Of a stretch of 64,000 nt of DNA, positions 23,498-34,006 are shown piece by piece; position 1 is the first letter of the stretch, and each line of letters begins with the position of its first letter. Below the pieces are notes generated by a model. That model worked only from the letters and a program-made list of their open reading frames with translations. It had not been told where the DNA came from and ran no database searches. Made by a program: the position numbers and the translations under genes. Origin of the DNA: Paraconiothyrium sp. Pb-2020 (taxonomy: Eukaryota; Ascomycota; Dothideomycetes; Pleosporales; Didymosphaeriaceae); the NCBI GenBank assembly GCA_022419385.1, contig JAJUBI010000006.1, positions 806,001-870,000 on the forward strand. The letters are read 5' to 3'.

Positions 23498-24282
23498 AAT
23501 GGACTACGAGTCCCTGCGACGCGTCGAGGCAAGCAAGAAAGAGAGATGATGAAGGGCAGCGAGCGTGTTGCCGCCGGGAGATGCGCAGTCGGTGCTAAGA
23601 CGCCCAGAGCTCTTGGTAGTGTGTAGTAGTGTCACACGTGGTATGCGCCGGTCGCAAAGCCCGCTCTGGTAGCTGTGTGCGATGTCGTGGAGAAGGAGGG
23701 CACGGATGTATCTATTAAAGACCGGGTACTATGGCCGAACAAGGAAGAAAGAGTTACAAATACGAAAAAATACGTGCGGGCACCGTGGACAGCGAAGGGG
23801 AAACTCAGCAAAGGAGAGGGACTGATTAGGAAGGATATAGGCACACGACAGCGGGCTAAGAAGAAGCTCTGACGCTTGGGGGGAGGCTGAGCTCTGAGGA
23901 TCGCTGCGTCGCCGAGAGACTGTTGCGAATCATGTCTGCTTGCGCCGCCCAGTGACGCTTGCAAACTACACTGCACTCGGCCTTGTCTCAATGTCCGCAC
24001 ACCCATTTGTAGACACACGCCGGAAGCTGCACTCGGCGATAAACTGTTTTGCGCGCATTGAAAGCTAGTCAACGGTGATGCGCATGCAGGGATGCAGGAT
24101 CTGATCGAACGAAGAGCGGCGGAAGCCTAGGCGGAGACACACTCTGGGGGCGGGCTGACGTAGCCCACACCAAAATTTCGAACTTTGTTTGTTCGTGGAA
24201 TACGCTGCATACGCTCGCCATCAGCACCCAAGCCGCCACCGGACGCGTGTCAGTATATTTCCATAAAGATACTTTGCCAGCC
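23498..24282. other. Divergent promoter region, no gene seen
   Basis: Lies between the divergent starts of the PAP2 gene and the ankyrin gene. A 146-codon minus-strand frame (23,632-24,072) has no recognisable protein features and overlaps the promoter, so it is not called. Confidence 0.45.
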
Positions 24283-24975
24283 ATGGCCTCGCCACAGCAC
24301 ACGCTCCCCGCGCCTACCATCGACCTGCTTCTAAATCTGATCGACACGCGGCCAAATTCCATCCTCGCCTCGCTGGCCCAGCACCCGCAGCTCGCCTCAG
24401 CCTCGGACGCGCACGGCTACTCGCTCGTCCACGCCGCAGCCTCCTACAACCAGCTCGACGTTTTGCGCGAGTTGGTACAAAACTACGGCGTCGATGTCAA
24501 TAAGCTCGACGAGGATGGCGAAACAGCGCTCTTTGCCGCCGAACAAGGCGACGTTGCGCGCTGTCTCGTAGAAGAGCTGGGCGCTGACTGGGGCATCCGC
24601 AATGCTGAGGGCAAGACTGCAGAGGAGAAGATAGCAGAAGAGGAGGGCGAGGCGCATGAGGTGTATCAGTACTTGCGAAGTGTGAGCAGCGGCGGACAAG
24701 CGCAGCCTGTGAGCGCCGGAGTAATAGAGACTGAGGGCGTGCATCCGCCGCCGCCGTTACCCAATGGCGTGCAAATCAACGTTGGCACCATGGCCGAAGA
24801 TGCCGCCGGTGACGCCCCAGACCCTGAGATTCGGAGGCGCATAGAGGAGCTTGCATCGCGAGACGACTTTCAGACCGAGGAAGTCCAGCAGCAGCTGCGC
24901 GGGTTGGTATCGGAAGTAGTGACTGGTATGGGTAACGAGCAATCAGGCCGCGGCGTAAGGAGGAGGGTAGAGTGA
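24283..24975 (+). CDS. Ankyrin-repeat protein, Yar1-like
   Basis: A single exon of 230 codons; the ATG at 24283 is the first in frame. Residues ~35-125 form about three ankyrin repeats (DAHGYSLVHAAASYNQLDVL, then DEDGETALFAAEQGDVARCL, then NAEGKTAEEKIAEE). The C-terminal half is acidic and Gln-rich, with a short charged helix (DPEIRRRIEELASRDDFQ). Size and layout resemble yeast Yar1 and its S. pombe relative, which protect ribosomal protein S3 during 40S biogenesis. The assignment rests on architecture only; other small ankyrin proteins remain possible. Confidence 0.8.
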   Translation: MASPQHTLPAPTIDLLLNLIDTRPNSILASLAQHPQLASASDAHGYSLVHAAASYNQLDVLRELVQNYGVDVNKLDEDGETALFAAEQGDVARCLVEELGADWGIRNAEGKTAEEKIAEEEGEAHEVYQYLRSVSSGGQAQPVSAGVIETEGVHPPPPLPNGVQINVGTMAEDAAGDAPDPEIRRRIEELASRDDFQTEEVQQQLRGLVSEVVTGMGNEQSGRGVRRRVE

Positions 24976-25464
24976 GATTGAGCATCTTGGCATGCCGAGG
25001 AGACGCGTCACCGCTTCCAAGGTTGAGGCCGTTGCTATATGACTTCTAGAGTTGACGGATACGCTACGGCTGATAAGAGTAATGACCCACAAGCCGTAGA
25101 CTTGGACAACCGCGTCCGCAACATCCGGACATGGCCTTTACTTCTTTGACCGCCATCAGGAATGCTGATTATGGCTTCATGTTGCTCAGGCTCTGTCCGG
25201 TACCTGTAGCCTCGCCTTCTTGGCTCGCATTCTAATCTAGCTGAATGAACCTCCGCCATGAGTCGGGTTCCTAGGTAGTAGACAATCCGAACTCTTCGAC
25301 AATACAACTCAATAGTGTATGATGCATTCACGTCAGAGCAGTACAGGGGTTGAAGAGCAGAGAACGGATGAGCGGGACCGATCGAATGTGGATACGTCAG
25401 GGCAACAATGGCCAATACGAAATGTTATGTATGGATGCAATATATCCCAAGAACGTGATGGTAT
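24976..25464. other. Convergent intergenic region, no gene seen
   Basis: 3' flanks of the ankyrin gene and PUF6. Nothing further supported. Confidence 0.45.
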
Positions 25465-27789
25465 CTACAACTTCTCAAGCAATATCCTCGCCCCCGCGTT
25501 CCCCCTGCTCTGTGGTGCAGCTCCCTTCTTTCCCTTCTTCTGCGTCTTTGCATCCGCCTTGGCAGGTCCTGCAGCCTCCTGCAGTTGCTTGCGACCCTTC
25601 TTCAACGCCTGCAGGACTTCGTCCTTGTGGCTAAAGTTTTCAGACTCAACCAAGCCAACGATGACGAAAGAACCTTCGCCAGTCGCCCATGTGATCAGGT
25701 CCTTCTTGATGTGATTCCAGAACAAATCCGCGAAGCCCAATGGCGGATCTACGGGAACGACCTTTTTCGTCTTTGGGTCGAATTTGCCGCCCTGAACAAG
25801 GGTTTTGAGCATGTTCTTGCCATGACTGGTGATGAAACCACCGCCATCGATGATTTGCTGTGACAGATCGGCCACCTTCTGCAGAGCCTCTTGTCGCAAT
25901 TTGGGTTCCACTTCTGGTGCCCCAACTAAAACCTCGCCAATGAGTTGTAGACCTTGGTAAGATTGCGCGAAGTACTCAGCATGTTGACTAACAGCTGTCA
26001 GAAGCTGGGGCTCGATGTTCTTTGCGAGTTCCTGGTTCCGTACATTGGCGTCCTTCTTTGAGGTGATCTCACGGACCTTGTACACTTCTGTGAGCCTTCC
26101 ACGGGTTTCTTCATCTAGAAGCCACTTCGCGTCTGCTGCAAAGGGATAAAGGAGGACACATCGTGCGCGGGCATCGTTGGAAAGGTTTTGGATCTTCTCA
26201 GAGAGCTGATCGCTTCCGATTGCGGGCAGCAGCTCGCCAAAGATTGACTTTGTCGTAAGCTTCGTGTCATCTGTGACCGCCAATGCCGCTAGCAGGACAT
26301 TGTGAGCATTTGCATCATACGCCATTGTCTCGATGGTATCCTTGTATGGTCGCAGCAAGATTTTACGGTCTTTTGCGGCTCCATAGGCGAATGCTAGTGA
26401 GACAAGGCGCGAACCGGGCTTTGTGAAGGCAAGATTCTTGAGCAGGTCGATGTTGTCCGCCTCCTCTCCTTCCTTCAGGGTGGGGTCCGGCTTCAAGTGG
26501 TCCAAGAAGTCGCTTGCTTCGGTTGTGTTCGGCTTGCAAGTCAGGAAGTATTGTAGCATCGCATCGTGGAGCATGGTAAAGCCGGTTTGCTTTTTCTGAA
26601 TAAGCTGGTTGATCTGTTGTTCCAGGTAGTCCATGATCGGCTTGCGCTTCTCTGGCGACTTTTCCAAAATCGCATTCAAATCACTGCTGTCGAGGTCTTT
26701 GTCGTCCCCGAGGCCTTTGATCGAGAACTCGGGTCCGTACCACTCCCGCAGCAGCCGGGCTTTTTGCGCTGGCGTAGCTACTTGCCGGTATGTGTCATCA
26801 AGTATCCATGCAGCCTCTGGGTGGTTAATCAAACGGCGAACGTTTCCGTAAAACTCCTGGATAATCAATCCCCGGATCTCAGCATCTCTATGTACGCGTT
26901 AGTAGAAGACACACAAGCGGAGGTTCAGTACACATACCCCTTCTCCAACAGCTTTGCAATCAGGAATTTGGCGTACTTTCCTTCTGCCAGGCCTTTGAAT
27001 TCGCCCTTTAGCTCTGTAGCAATGATTCGCCTCTGTTCCATCGAATGTGTGTATTTAAGCGCAGACTGGATGACGCGAACAGAGTCGTGCTTGAACACGA
27101 ACTCCTTGATTCGGCCAGTTACAAGCTCAAAGGTCTTGTCAATGAGATCTTTTCTTTCTTCAGCAGAGACATTGGCCTTTAGTCTCAACTTCTCCCACAG
27201 CTCCTTCAGCTGTTCGATGATCTCGGCATTGGGTTTCGCAGCTTTGCGTTCTTTTGCTAGCGCCTTCTGCTTGGCGTGAGCCTCACGAGACGATGTAGCT
27301 GAGAGTTCTGTCAGCGCGGAGAAGGCATTTCGGTGCACGGCATCGCTTACCGTTCAGGCCTGCCAGCGCAGAAGACTTGTCTTCTCCACCCTCACTGTCT
27401 TTGGAAGCCTTCTTTTCCTTCTTGATTTGGCTCTTGCCATCCTTGTCCTTCTTTTCTTTTTTCTTCTTGTCTTTCGTAGCGTCCTTCTCTAGGGCAGCCT
27501 CGAGCTCGTCGCCGACGAAACCGTCGTCCTCTCCGTCATCCATAGACACATCTTCGTCTACGCCTTTGCTTGCTGAGAAACCATAAAAACCGTTATCAGC
27601 CTCGCTTGTATCCGACTCCACGAGATCGTCTGAATCGTTCTCGCGCTTCGCCTTCTTGGAGCCCTTCGGAAGTTTGACCGCGTCTTTGTCGCTCGATCGT
27701 TTCGCAGGCTTGTCGACCTTAACCTTCTTGCTTTTGGTCTTGACTTCGGGCTGCGCCGCAGCTGCAGATTTTCGCTTGATACCTGCCAT
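25465..27789 (-). CDS. PUF6: Pumilio-family ribosome-biogenesis protein Puf6
   Basis: Exons 27789-27351, 27298-26938 and 26887-25465 give 740 residues. The first exon is a Lys/Glu/Asp-rich nuclear extension (SAAAAQPEVKTKSKKVKVDK, KKKKEKKDKDGKSQ). Exon 2 begins the Pumilio homology region (IKEFVFKHDSVRVIQSALKY, EFKGLAEGKYAKFLIAKLLE). Exon 3 continues with helical repeats (LIIQEFYGNVRRLINHPEAA) and the CPL-type C-terminal region. Yeast Puf6 binds RNA, represses ASH1 mRNA and helps 60S assembly in the nucleolus. The C-terminus (QSRGNAGARILLEKL) matches the family. Introns of 52 and 50 bp join the exons in frame (phases 1 and 2). Confidence 0.92.
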
Positions 27790-29649
27790 TGGCTGAATTA
27801 TTTGTCGTTATGGCGAAGGTCAACTTTGAAGACTGTTGAATTCTGATCTCTAACTTTTTGCGCGGCCCGTTTATCGCCGCGCAGGTCCATACTACATGCG
27901 GACTAGGCTCTCCACACGCGGGGCAGGTACGACCCACTAACTTTCCTCTCCAAGACTACGGGCATTCTACTCCTCCTAGTCGTTATCACATTGGCTCGAG
28001 TATCCAATCCTACATTCGTAGAGAGCTCGAGCTTGTGCATCAGTCTCTACCATCGATGCCAGGCGATAGTGACTGCTCGGGTGCTGATACGACCCGCGAC
28101 ATTACGCCATTCTGCGAATCGGTACGCCTCCTCTTTAGAGCGATGAGTCTCTCCGAGTCTACATTAATTGGTTCAAGTTCATTAAAAACACGAACTGGAC
28201 AACGCGATAGTGAGTCTTGCTGTGATGCTAGTACGTACGATTTCACAGACAACGCATAATTTGAACGCCTCAGCACCATGTGATCAGGGTCCATCACGGA
28301 GTAATCTGAAGACGCGTTGACGGCTAAAGCTTCGCTTCATCATTCAGTAGCCTCACAGCGAATCTTCTAGCATCTTTATTTTGTTTAGCGAGCATCAGAA
28401 AGCCTGGGCGACTCGCAATCGGTTCCATTACAGATCGATATACGTAAATCAATGTCTCACGAGGTCCCTAGGATCAAGGCCTGTCAGAGTGATCTTCCCT
28501 AAATACGGGTTCCCCGTGCCTTAATATCGGGAACATCTTCTGCAGGTACCCCAGCATCCCCGCAGACATAGTTCTTGCCCCCACCGGTGTTATATTACCG
28601 AAATAACCGTTTTCATCGTTATTGGTTTCGAAAGCAATCGGCTAATAGCTTGAGTAGATGCTTAACTCTACTTGCGTGCTTGTCCTGGATGGCATCATCT
28701 TCACGCTCAGCACGATTCATTCCGGGTTTCCGTTGTGCAACCTTGTGTATGCCCAAGCTACCCAACGGTGTGCCGCCATAACTTCATCCGTCCAGCAACA
28801 TCATTGGCCTGCGAATTTCCGTGATTTCATAAGACTCTCACGCCACACGCATCTAACCCGCTGACAGAGTGCCTACTCTACCCTAGCCCCACATGTTTCG
28901 TCACCCCGAGGGAACAGTGCCCTGTAGTGTGCATGTCTAACAGTCGGGGCTGGATGCCAGGTTTCCAGGTTTCGCTGTGGACTGTGCAACACGAACAAAG
29001 CAGTGCAGCTTGGTCTCCCGGATACCTAACTCGTTAACACCCAGGATACAGCCGAGTACTATGGATGGCTTCGACCTCCGTGAGTCAATTCATACTTACT
29101 GTAAGCATGGCTCTTGTGTCTTTTTCCTCCATCAGGAGAAAGCAGTAGTGGCATCATGTTTTTCAGGAGATTTGCTTTCGATATGGTCTAGTATCCGTCG
29201 TTCCAGGTGCCGACATCATGTCCAGTGTCCGTTTGGAGCGTAGACGTCGGAGGGTCTTCCCCAGTTGCGTTGGGCCTTTCGTGCCGGTGGATGCTGCTAC
29301 CTGCAAGGGCTGGGCCGCTCATACCAACCTTCATATCTCGAGATTGTCGTCGAATGCGCTAACTCCAGAAATTCGTCAATTTGCCTCCGATCAGTCTTTT
29401 CTTAGCCATTGACCCTGGTCTCACGCTTGCTGTTGGTCTAGAAGCAAAGTACATCGAGCTCTTGCCTCCTGCTGAGGCAACGAACAAAGCTCGGGTAGGC
29501 GGTTGAATGAGCCGTGTTTAATAGGTTGTCTTGGCCGAAGTGTATCGTTCTCTTGACATGAGACCTAGGAGAAAGGTATAAGAACGAGCTCGTAGGTTGA
29601 GTGTCACCAGGTAATACATGCGACATACTTGTTCCTAGGATAAAGCATC
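27790..29649. other. Gene-free stretch of 1.9 kb
   Basis: Promoter of PUF6 at the left, then sequence with only short overlapping frames on both strands. No tRNA, repeat or convincing gene was found. The right end is the promoter of the secreted proline-rich protein. Confidence 0.5.
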
Positions 29650-30364
29650 ATGAAGCTCTCTACTGCTCTCTATCTTTTGGGCATCACCAGGTGAGCCATT
29701 ACGATAGCGTCTACTGATATGTACAACAAATACTGAATGACTTGACAGCATTGCCGCTGGCAACCCTCTACCCCAAGATGAGGAAGATCCAGAGCCTTCG
29801 TTCTCGTTCACGCGAGGACCACGCCCTACCGCGAGCTTCTCACGTCCCGTGCCAACCGCCAGCTTCTCTCGCCCAGCCATTCCAACCATCTCGAAGCCCT
29901 CGCTTCCTCCTGTTCCAACCGTGAGCTTCTCGCGTCCACCCCGCCCGACCATTTCAAAGCCTTCGCTGCCTCCTGTTCCGACCGTGTCCAAGCCTTCGCT
30001 TCCGCCGGTCCCAACCGTGTCTCCACCAGCGCCCCCAGTCTCTCCCCCGGCGCTGCCCAGCTCGAAGCCTTCTGCTCCCCCAGCACCAAGCTCCAGGCCC
30101 CCAAGGCCTAGCCACAGCACATTCTCTCGTTCAGTGAGGTACGTTGACCATACGAATCAATACGATGATTACCCCATAAACATGAAATTGACGAATGATA
30201 GACCCACCTTCTCCGTGCCCACTGGCCTCCCCACTGGCGTTCCTACGGTCAAGCCAACCAAGACCGCTAAGCCTACTCGTACCTGGACCAAGCCCCCGAC
30301 ACCCACACAAACCGACGACGATGACGGTGACGATGATGGTGATGATGACGACTACACCTCCTAA
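29650..30364 (+). CDS. Predicted secreted proline/serine-rich repeat protein
   Basis: Exons 29650-29690, 29749-30138 and 30202-30364 give 197 residues. The N-terminus MKLSTALYLLGITSIAAGNP is a good signal peptide, split by intron 1. The mature part is built of short degenerate repeats of the type PTISKPSLPPVPTVSFSRP and PTVSKPSLPPVP, then Ala/Pro-rich blocks. It ends in Thr/Lys-rich PTVKPTKTAKPTRTWTKP and an Asp-rich tail (TDDDDGDDDGDDDDYTS). No cysteines are seen in the mature chain, and no GPI signal. Likely a wall-associated or secreted, O-glycosylated protein, possibly effector-like; the function is unknown. The second intron is 63 bp and open in frame, so splicing there is inferred from its GTACGT donor and ATAG acceptor and because removal keeps the repeat style. 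Confidence 0.7.
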
Positions 30365-30854
30365 ACGTGCCACTTCAAGCTGCCTTGGTCACGGACAGGC
30401 ACAAGACGAACGGCGATTCCGTGTAACCGCTTCTTTCTTGCAATGGTTCTTTCACTTTTGACGCATATGGCGGACTGTTTGGCAAAGATTTGAATTGAGC
30501 AGGTGGTATTAATGCTACGGCTCGTTCTGCGTCCATGGTGATTCCTCTCTGCTGGCTTGGTGTAACTAGTATCATCAAATCATCTGTCGCTACCGAACTC
30601 ATGATCGCACTCTTGCATAAACGTGAACATCGGCCGTGCACTATCGCCAGTGTTATGGATGCGGTGCATGTTAGCTCCATAAGTGTAGTAACGTAGACAG
30701 GTCCCGCAATAATAGCAACTATATCATTTCTCATGGTCATGCAGTGTTCATACTGAGGCTACGGTGATGGATGTTCAGAAGCCCTGATACCCGGCTCATG
30801 CTATGCCTCCCCGTCAAGGATTTCGATCTTCTCCTCCTTTTTAGTTCGCTAGAC
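30365..30854. other. Convergent intergenic region, no gene seen
   Basis: 3' flanks of the secreted protein gene and MET14. Nothing further supported. Confidence 0.45.
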
Positions 30855-31684
30855 TTAGTACTCTAGTCCCCTGCCATCCGCTGCGTTCAACTTCAACAGC
30901 CCTTGCTTCTCAAGGTAGTCGACAATCTGCCTCACTGCATCCTCTACACTCGTCTTGTCGCTCTGGATCTTGATCTCCGGGTTCTCAGGTGCCTCGTACG
31001 GCGCACTGATGCCGGTGAACTCGGGGATCTTGCCTTCCCTCGCCTTCTTGTACAGACCCTTTGGATCGCGCGCCTCAGCAACCTCAAGCGGGAGGTCGAC
31101 GAAGACTTCAATGAACGCAAGCGGCTCGTCGTCGGGGTGGGCGGACTGCTGTGCGGCGTGCAGCTCACGGGCTTGCTGGCGGTCCGCCTTGTACGGCGAG
31201 ATGAAAGACGTGATGGCGATAGTGGAGCTGTCAGCGAACAGCTTGGCGACCTAATTCCCACGTATTAGCTCGTTGCTCACATTGCTTCTTCGCCCAGGGA
31301 TCTGGGCGCATTGCGTGCTTGCGACTTGTAGTGCGCAATACGGCCATGCAATGGCATGCTACGCACCTCAGCTATCCGCCTGATGTTCTCATTCCGGCTC
31401 TTCTCGTCGAAGCCCAGGTCCTTGTTGAGTCCGAAGCGCACATTGTCACCATCGAGACGGTATGCGGCAAGGCCGAGGTGCAGCAGGTGCTGCTCGAGTG
31501 CGGTCGCGATGGTCGACTTGCCGGACGCGGAGAGACCGGTGAACCAGATGGTGAATCCGCGCTGCTTGCGGTATGTGTTGCGCTCACTGCGCGAGAGCGA
31601 CGGGTGCCAGGTGATGTTGCTTTCGGTCTGTAAGTTTGCGTCTTGGGGTAGCATGGAGGGGTATGGTGGGGCTCACGTTGACAT
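30855..31684 (-). CDS. MET14: Adenylylsulfate (APS) kinase
   Basis: Exons 31684-31677, 31619-31367 and 31250-30855 give 218 residues. The first exon is only eight bases (ATGTCAAC); joining it to the AAG acceptor at 31620 gives MSTNITWHPSLSRSERNTYR, the expected start of fungal APS kinases. The P-loop is GLSASGKST. Other family parts are LDGDNVRFGLNKDLGFDEKS, RNENIRRIAEVAKLFADSST, FISPYKADRQQARELHAAQQ, EVFVDLPLEVAEARDPKGLY and FTGISAPYEAPENPEI. The enzyme phosphorylates APS to PAPS in sulfate assimilation. A closer CAG ten bases before the chosen acceptor would break the frame. The C-terminus extends slightly beyond usual (LNAADGRGLEY). Confidence 0.94.
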
Positions 31685-32114
31685 TGTGCTTGCTGAATTG
31701 GGTGTTTGTAGAAGGAATTGAGAGATGGAATTGGTAGTATGCAAAGGAGTAAGCGAGGAGATTAAAAAGAATACTTCAAATATCGTTTAATACAAGGCTG
31801 TTATTAGTATTGCGCCATGTGGTTCTTGTCCCTTGTTGAAGGGAAATTTCTTAGCGCGAATGACGTGCTGACCGGCTACAGGGCTACGTGGGAGCATGTC
31901 GATCACCCGAGATCTGTTTTGCCATTCTGCAGTATGCTATTTGAGGTAGCTCGATGGTCTAACTCGATACGCCAATGCCACCCGTCAACGTCTACGTTCA
32001 TGTCAAGTTGTGCGCAAAGGAGCGAACATGCATGTGACTTAAAATACCGACAGAGTCAAGTCGATGGCAAGCCCTCATACAATCTCCAGTACCAACGAAC
32101 ATCGACTCGTACGA
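31685..32114. other. Intergenic: MET14 promoter, no other gene seen
   Basis: Contains the MET14 upstream region and the 3' flank of the next minus-strand gene. No RNA gene or repeat recognised. Confidence 0.45.
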
Positions 32115-33119
32115 TCACCCATATGCCGCAATACTTCGCAGCACTCCTTCCCTAGTCTTGCCAGGGTAGACTCTAACATGCCCGCGTTTGATTGGCCGCT
32201 TCCCAACCTTCCCATATCTTATACGCTTCGTCAGTCGCCTATCCTCCTTTTCCAAGACCATTTCTTCCATAACGTCGAAGTCATCTTGAGGTTCCTTTAC
32301 CTCCCTTTCCCTAGCACCATCCGCTTCTTCAAGCGCTTTCGCTACTGCTTGTCTCTCCTCTTCCTTCAGCCTTTCCTCTAACTCCTGTCTTTCCGCTTCA
32401 ATCAGCCTTTCAAATATTTTCTTCTCAATGGCGAATTGCTCCTCAATCTGAAAATCCCTTCGCACCCACTCTCCCTCTGCATTCTTCTCAAAGAGGCCAG
32501 TGGCCCAAATTTTGGCCTCACACTCTGCCTCATTAGCTTGCTCTCTCTCTACCTTTGCTATTTCATCCCCCAGTCTCATCACTCTTAGAGCAATTTCGTC
32601 TTCCTTGGCCCGATGCTCTAGCACCTGAGCAGGGGTTATGGGCACGTGCTTCCTCTTCAAAGGACGAACCTGAAACCTATCATGGTCGATCTCCTTGACA
32701 ACCGGAAATGGCCCTCTCCAGATAGACATCTGACGAGAAGTTCTCTCGCCCTCCATGATGCGCTTTGCATGCAGATCCTCCCATCCCTTTCCAGTGCCAG
32801 CCCGGTAATAGTGTGTGACGTTGTCTTTGTAGTGGTGAAGACGCGCTGGGGCGGGGACCCAATCATAAGGGAGGAGGTCCTCATCATCGAAGGGGGCGTC
32901 GACCTCGGGATCGAAACCGCAGGAGTTGGGGATAGGGATAGGCCTACTTGTAGCATGGCTGCCCGCCTTTTCGGGATGCTCATAGATATCTTCTTGGATA
33001 GAGGCTGGTCTAGTAGAAGGTGCTTGAAGATAACAAGGCGTCATTTGATCTTCAAGGGTGATCAACATTCCTGAGGCGCGCACGTACTGGATAGCTTGGG
33101 TGAGGAGTGAGATAGGCAT
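32115..33119 (-). CDS. Hypothetical charged coiled-coil protein
   Basis: A single exon of 334 codons from an ATG at 33119. The N-terminal third is Pro-rich and acidic; the middle contains RQMSIWRGPFPVVKEIDHDR and KRKHVPITPAQVLEHRAKED. Residues ~185-300 are a long charged helix (KIFERLIEAERQELEERLKE, ALEEADGAREREVKEPQDDF), probably a coiled coil. The C-terminus is basic (KVGKRPIKRGHVRVYPGKTR). No signal peptide or known domain. Length, coding composition and the lack of stops make it a credible gene. It lies near MET14 with the same orientation but 430 bases away; I cannot assign a function. Confidence 0.65.
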   Translation of the reverse strand: MPISLLTQAIQYVRASGMLITLEDQMTPCYLQAPSTRPASIQEDIYEHPEKAGSHATSRPIPIPNSCGFDPEVDAPFDDEDLLPYDWVPAPARLHHYKDNVTHYYRAGTGKGWEDLHAKRIMEGERTSRQMSIWRGPFPVVKEIDHDRFQVRPLKRKHVPITPAQVLEHRAKEDEIALRVMRLGDEIAKVEREQANEAECEAKIWATGLFEKNAEGEWVRRDFQIEEQFAIEKKIFERLIEAERQELEERLKEEERQAVAKALEEADGAREREVKEPQDDFDVMEEMVLEKEDRRLTKRIRYGKVGKRPIKRGHVRVYPGKTREGVLRSIAAYG

Positions 33120-34006
33120 CTTGATAATTATGAAAAGGTAAAGGGCAATGTGTGTTGATATCGAGGATGAGTAGTATCACCTGGAGCTTGGTGATCTGCA
33201 AGGCAGCAGGCAGGCCTTCAAGCTGGCTAAGTGTTTGCTGGTTGTGAAGTACTACTGTGTGTGGTATGTTGTGTGGATGGCCACCCGAAAGTCGATTTTG
33301 GTCTTGAGTGTGGTAGTCCGAAGCTGTGTTGTATTGTGATGATCGAACGGCCAGTAACTCTGAAGAGCTAGCCCATATTATGTATCGGTATGTGAAAAGT
33401 TATTATCCCAGCGTAAAAAGGCATTTCGGTACCATGTATCCAGCACTGTTTAGGCAATCTTTAAGTGTCAGAGTAAAATGCATTATTCAAGGATCAATGT
33501 GGTCATGATAGCCTTGAGGCGCTCATCAACCCTTTCATGAAATGCATTCTTGGTTGCCATCACCGTTGATTGAAGTCAACGTCTATCGTGAAGATGGCCA
33601 TGGTGTTGACATAATTGTGCCGTACCGGCGTTGGCATTGGCTGTATCACTATAATTAAACCATTTAGAGGGTACAGTAGCATATATAAGTCGCACGTCGC
33701 AAAATACATGTCATTGTGCGAGATAACGATGAGCATGTAGGGCTGCAGCGGACAGCGACAAGCATGCAAAGAAGAACGTTGGGACCACAACGTCGGCTTG
33801 CGAAGTGTGACGAACCATGGAAACTCGCACACATGCGCCACACACACGAAAGACGGTCCACAAACATGCACTGACATGCCAAGATCGTATGCCGCGAACA
33901 CAAAGTTGCGTTTCGCTTTATTATCCCCATATAGGCATCACACCCATAACTACGTCATGTCATCAATTATTTACACGAGCACCTCGCATTGGCTCGGGCC
34001 TCGTCC
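33120..34006. other. Intergenic, no gene seen
   Basis: About 890 bases between two minus-strand genes: promoter of the coiled-coil protein and 3' flank of the transporter. Short frames on both strands have no coding signature. Confidence 0.45.

Noticed and set aside
23632..24072. 146-codon minus-strand frame between the PAP2 and ankyrin genes
   Set aside because: In a divergent promoter region and without protein features.
29635..30120. Gly-rich 161-codon minus-strand frame
   Set aside because: Exact antisense of the proline-rich repeats of the secreted protein; no start context or splice support.
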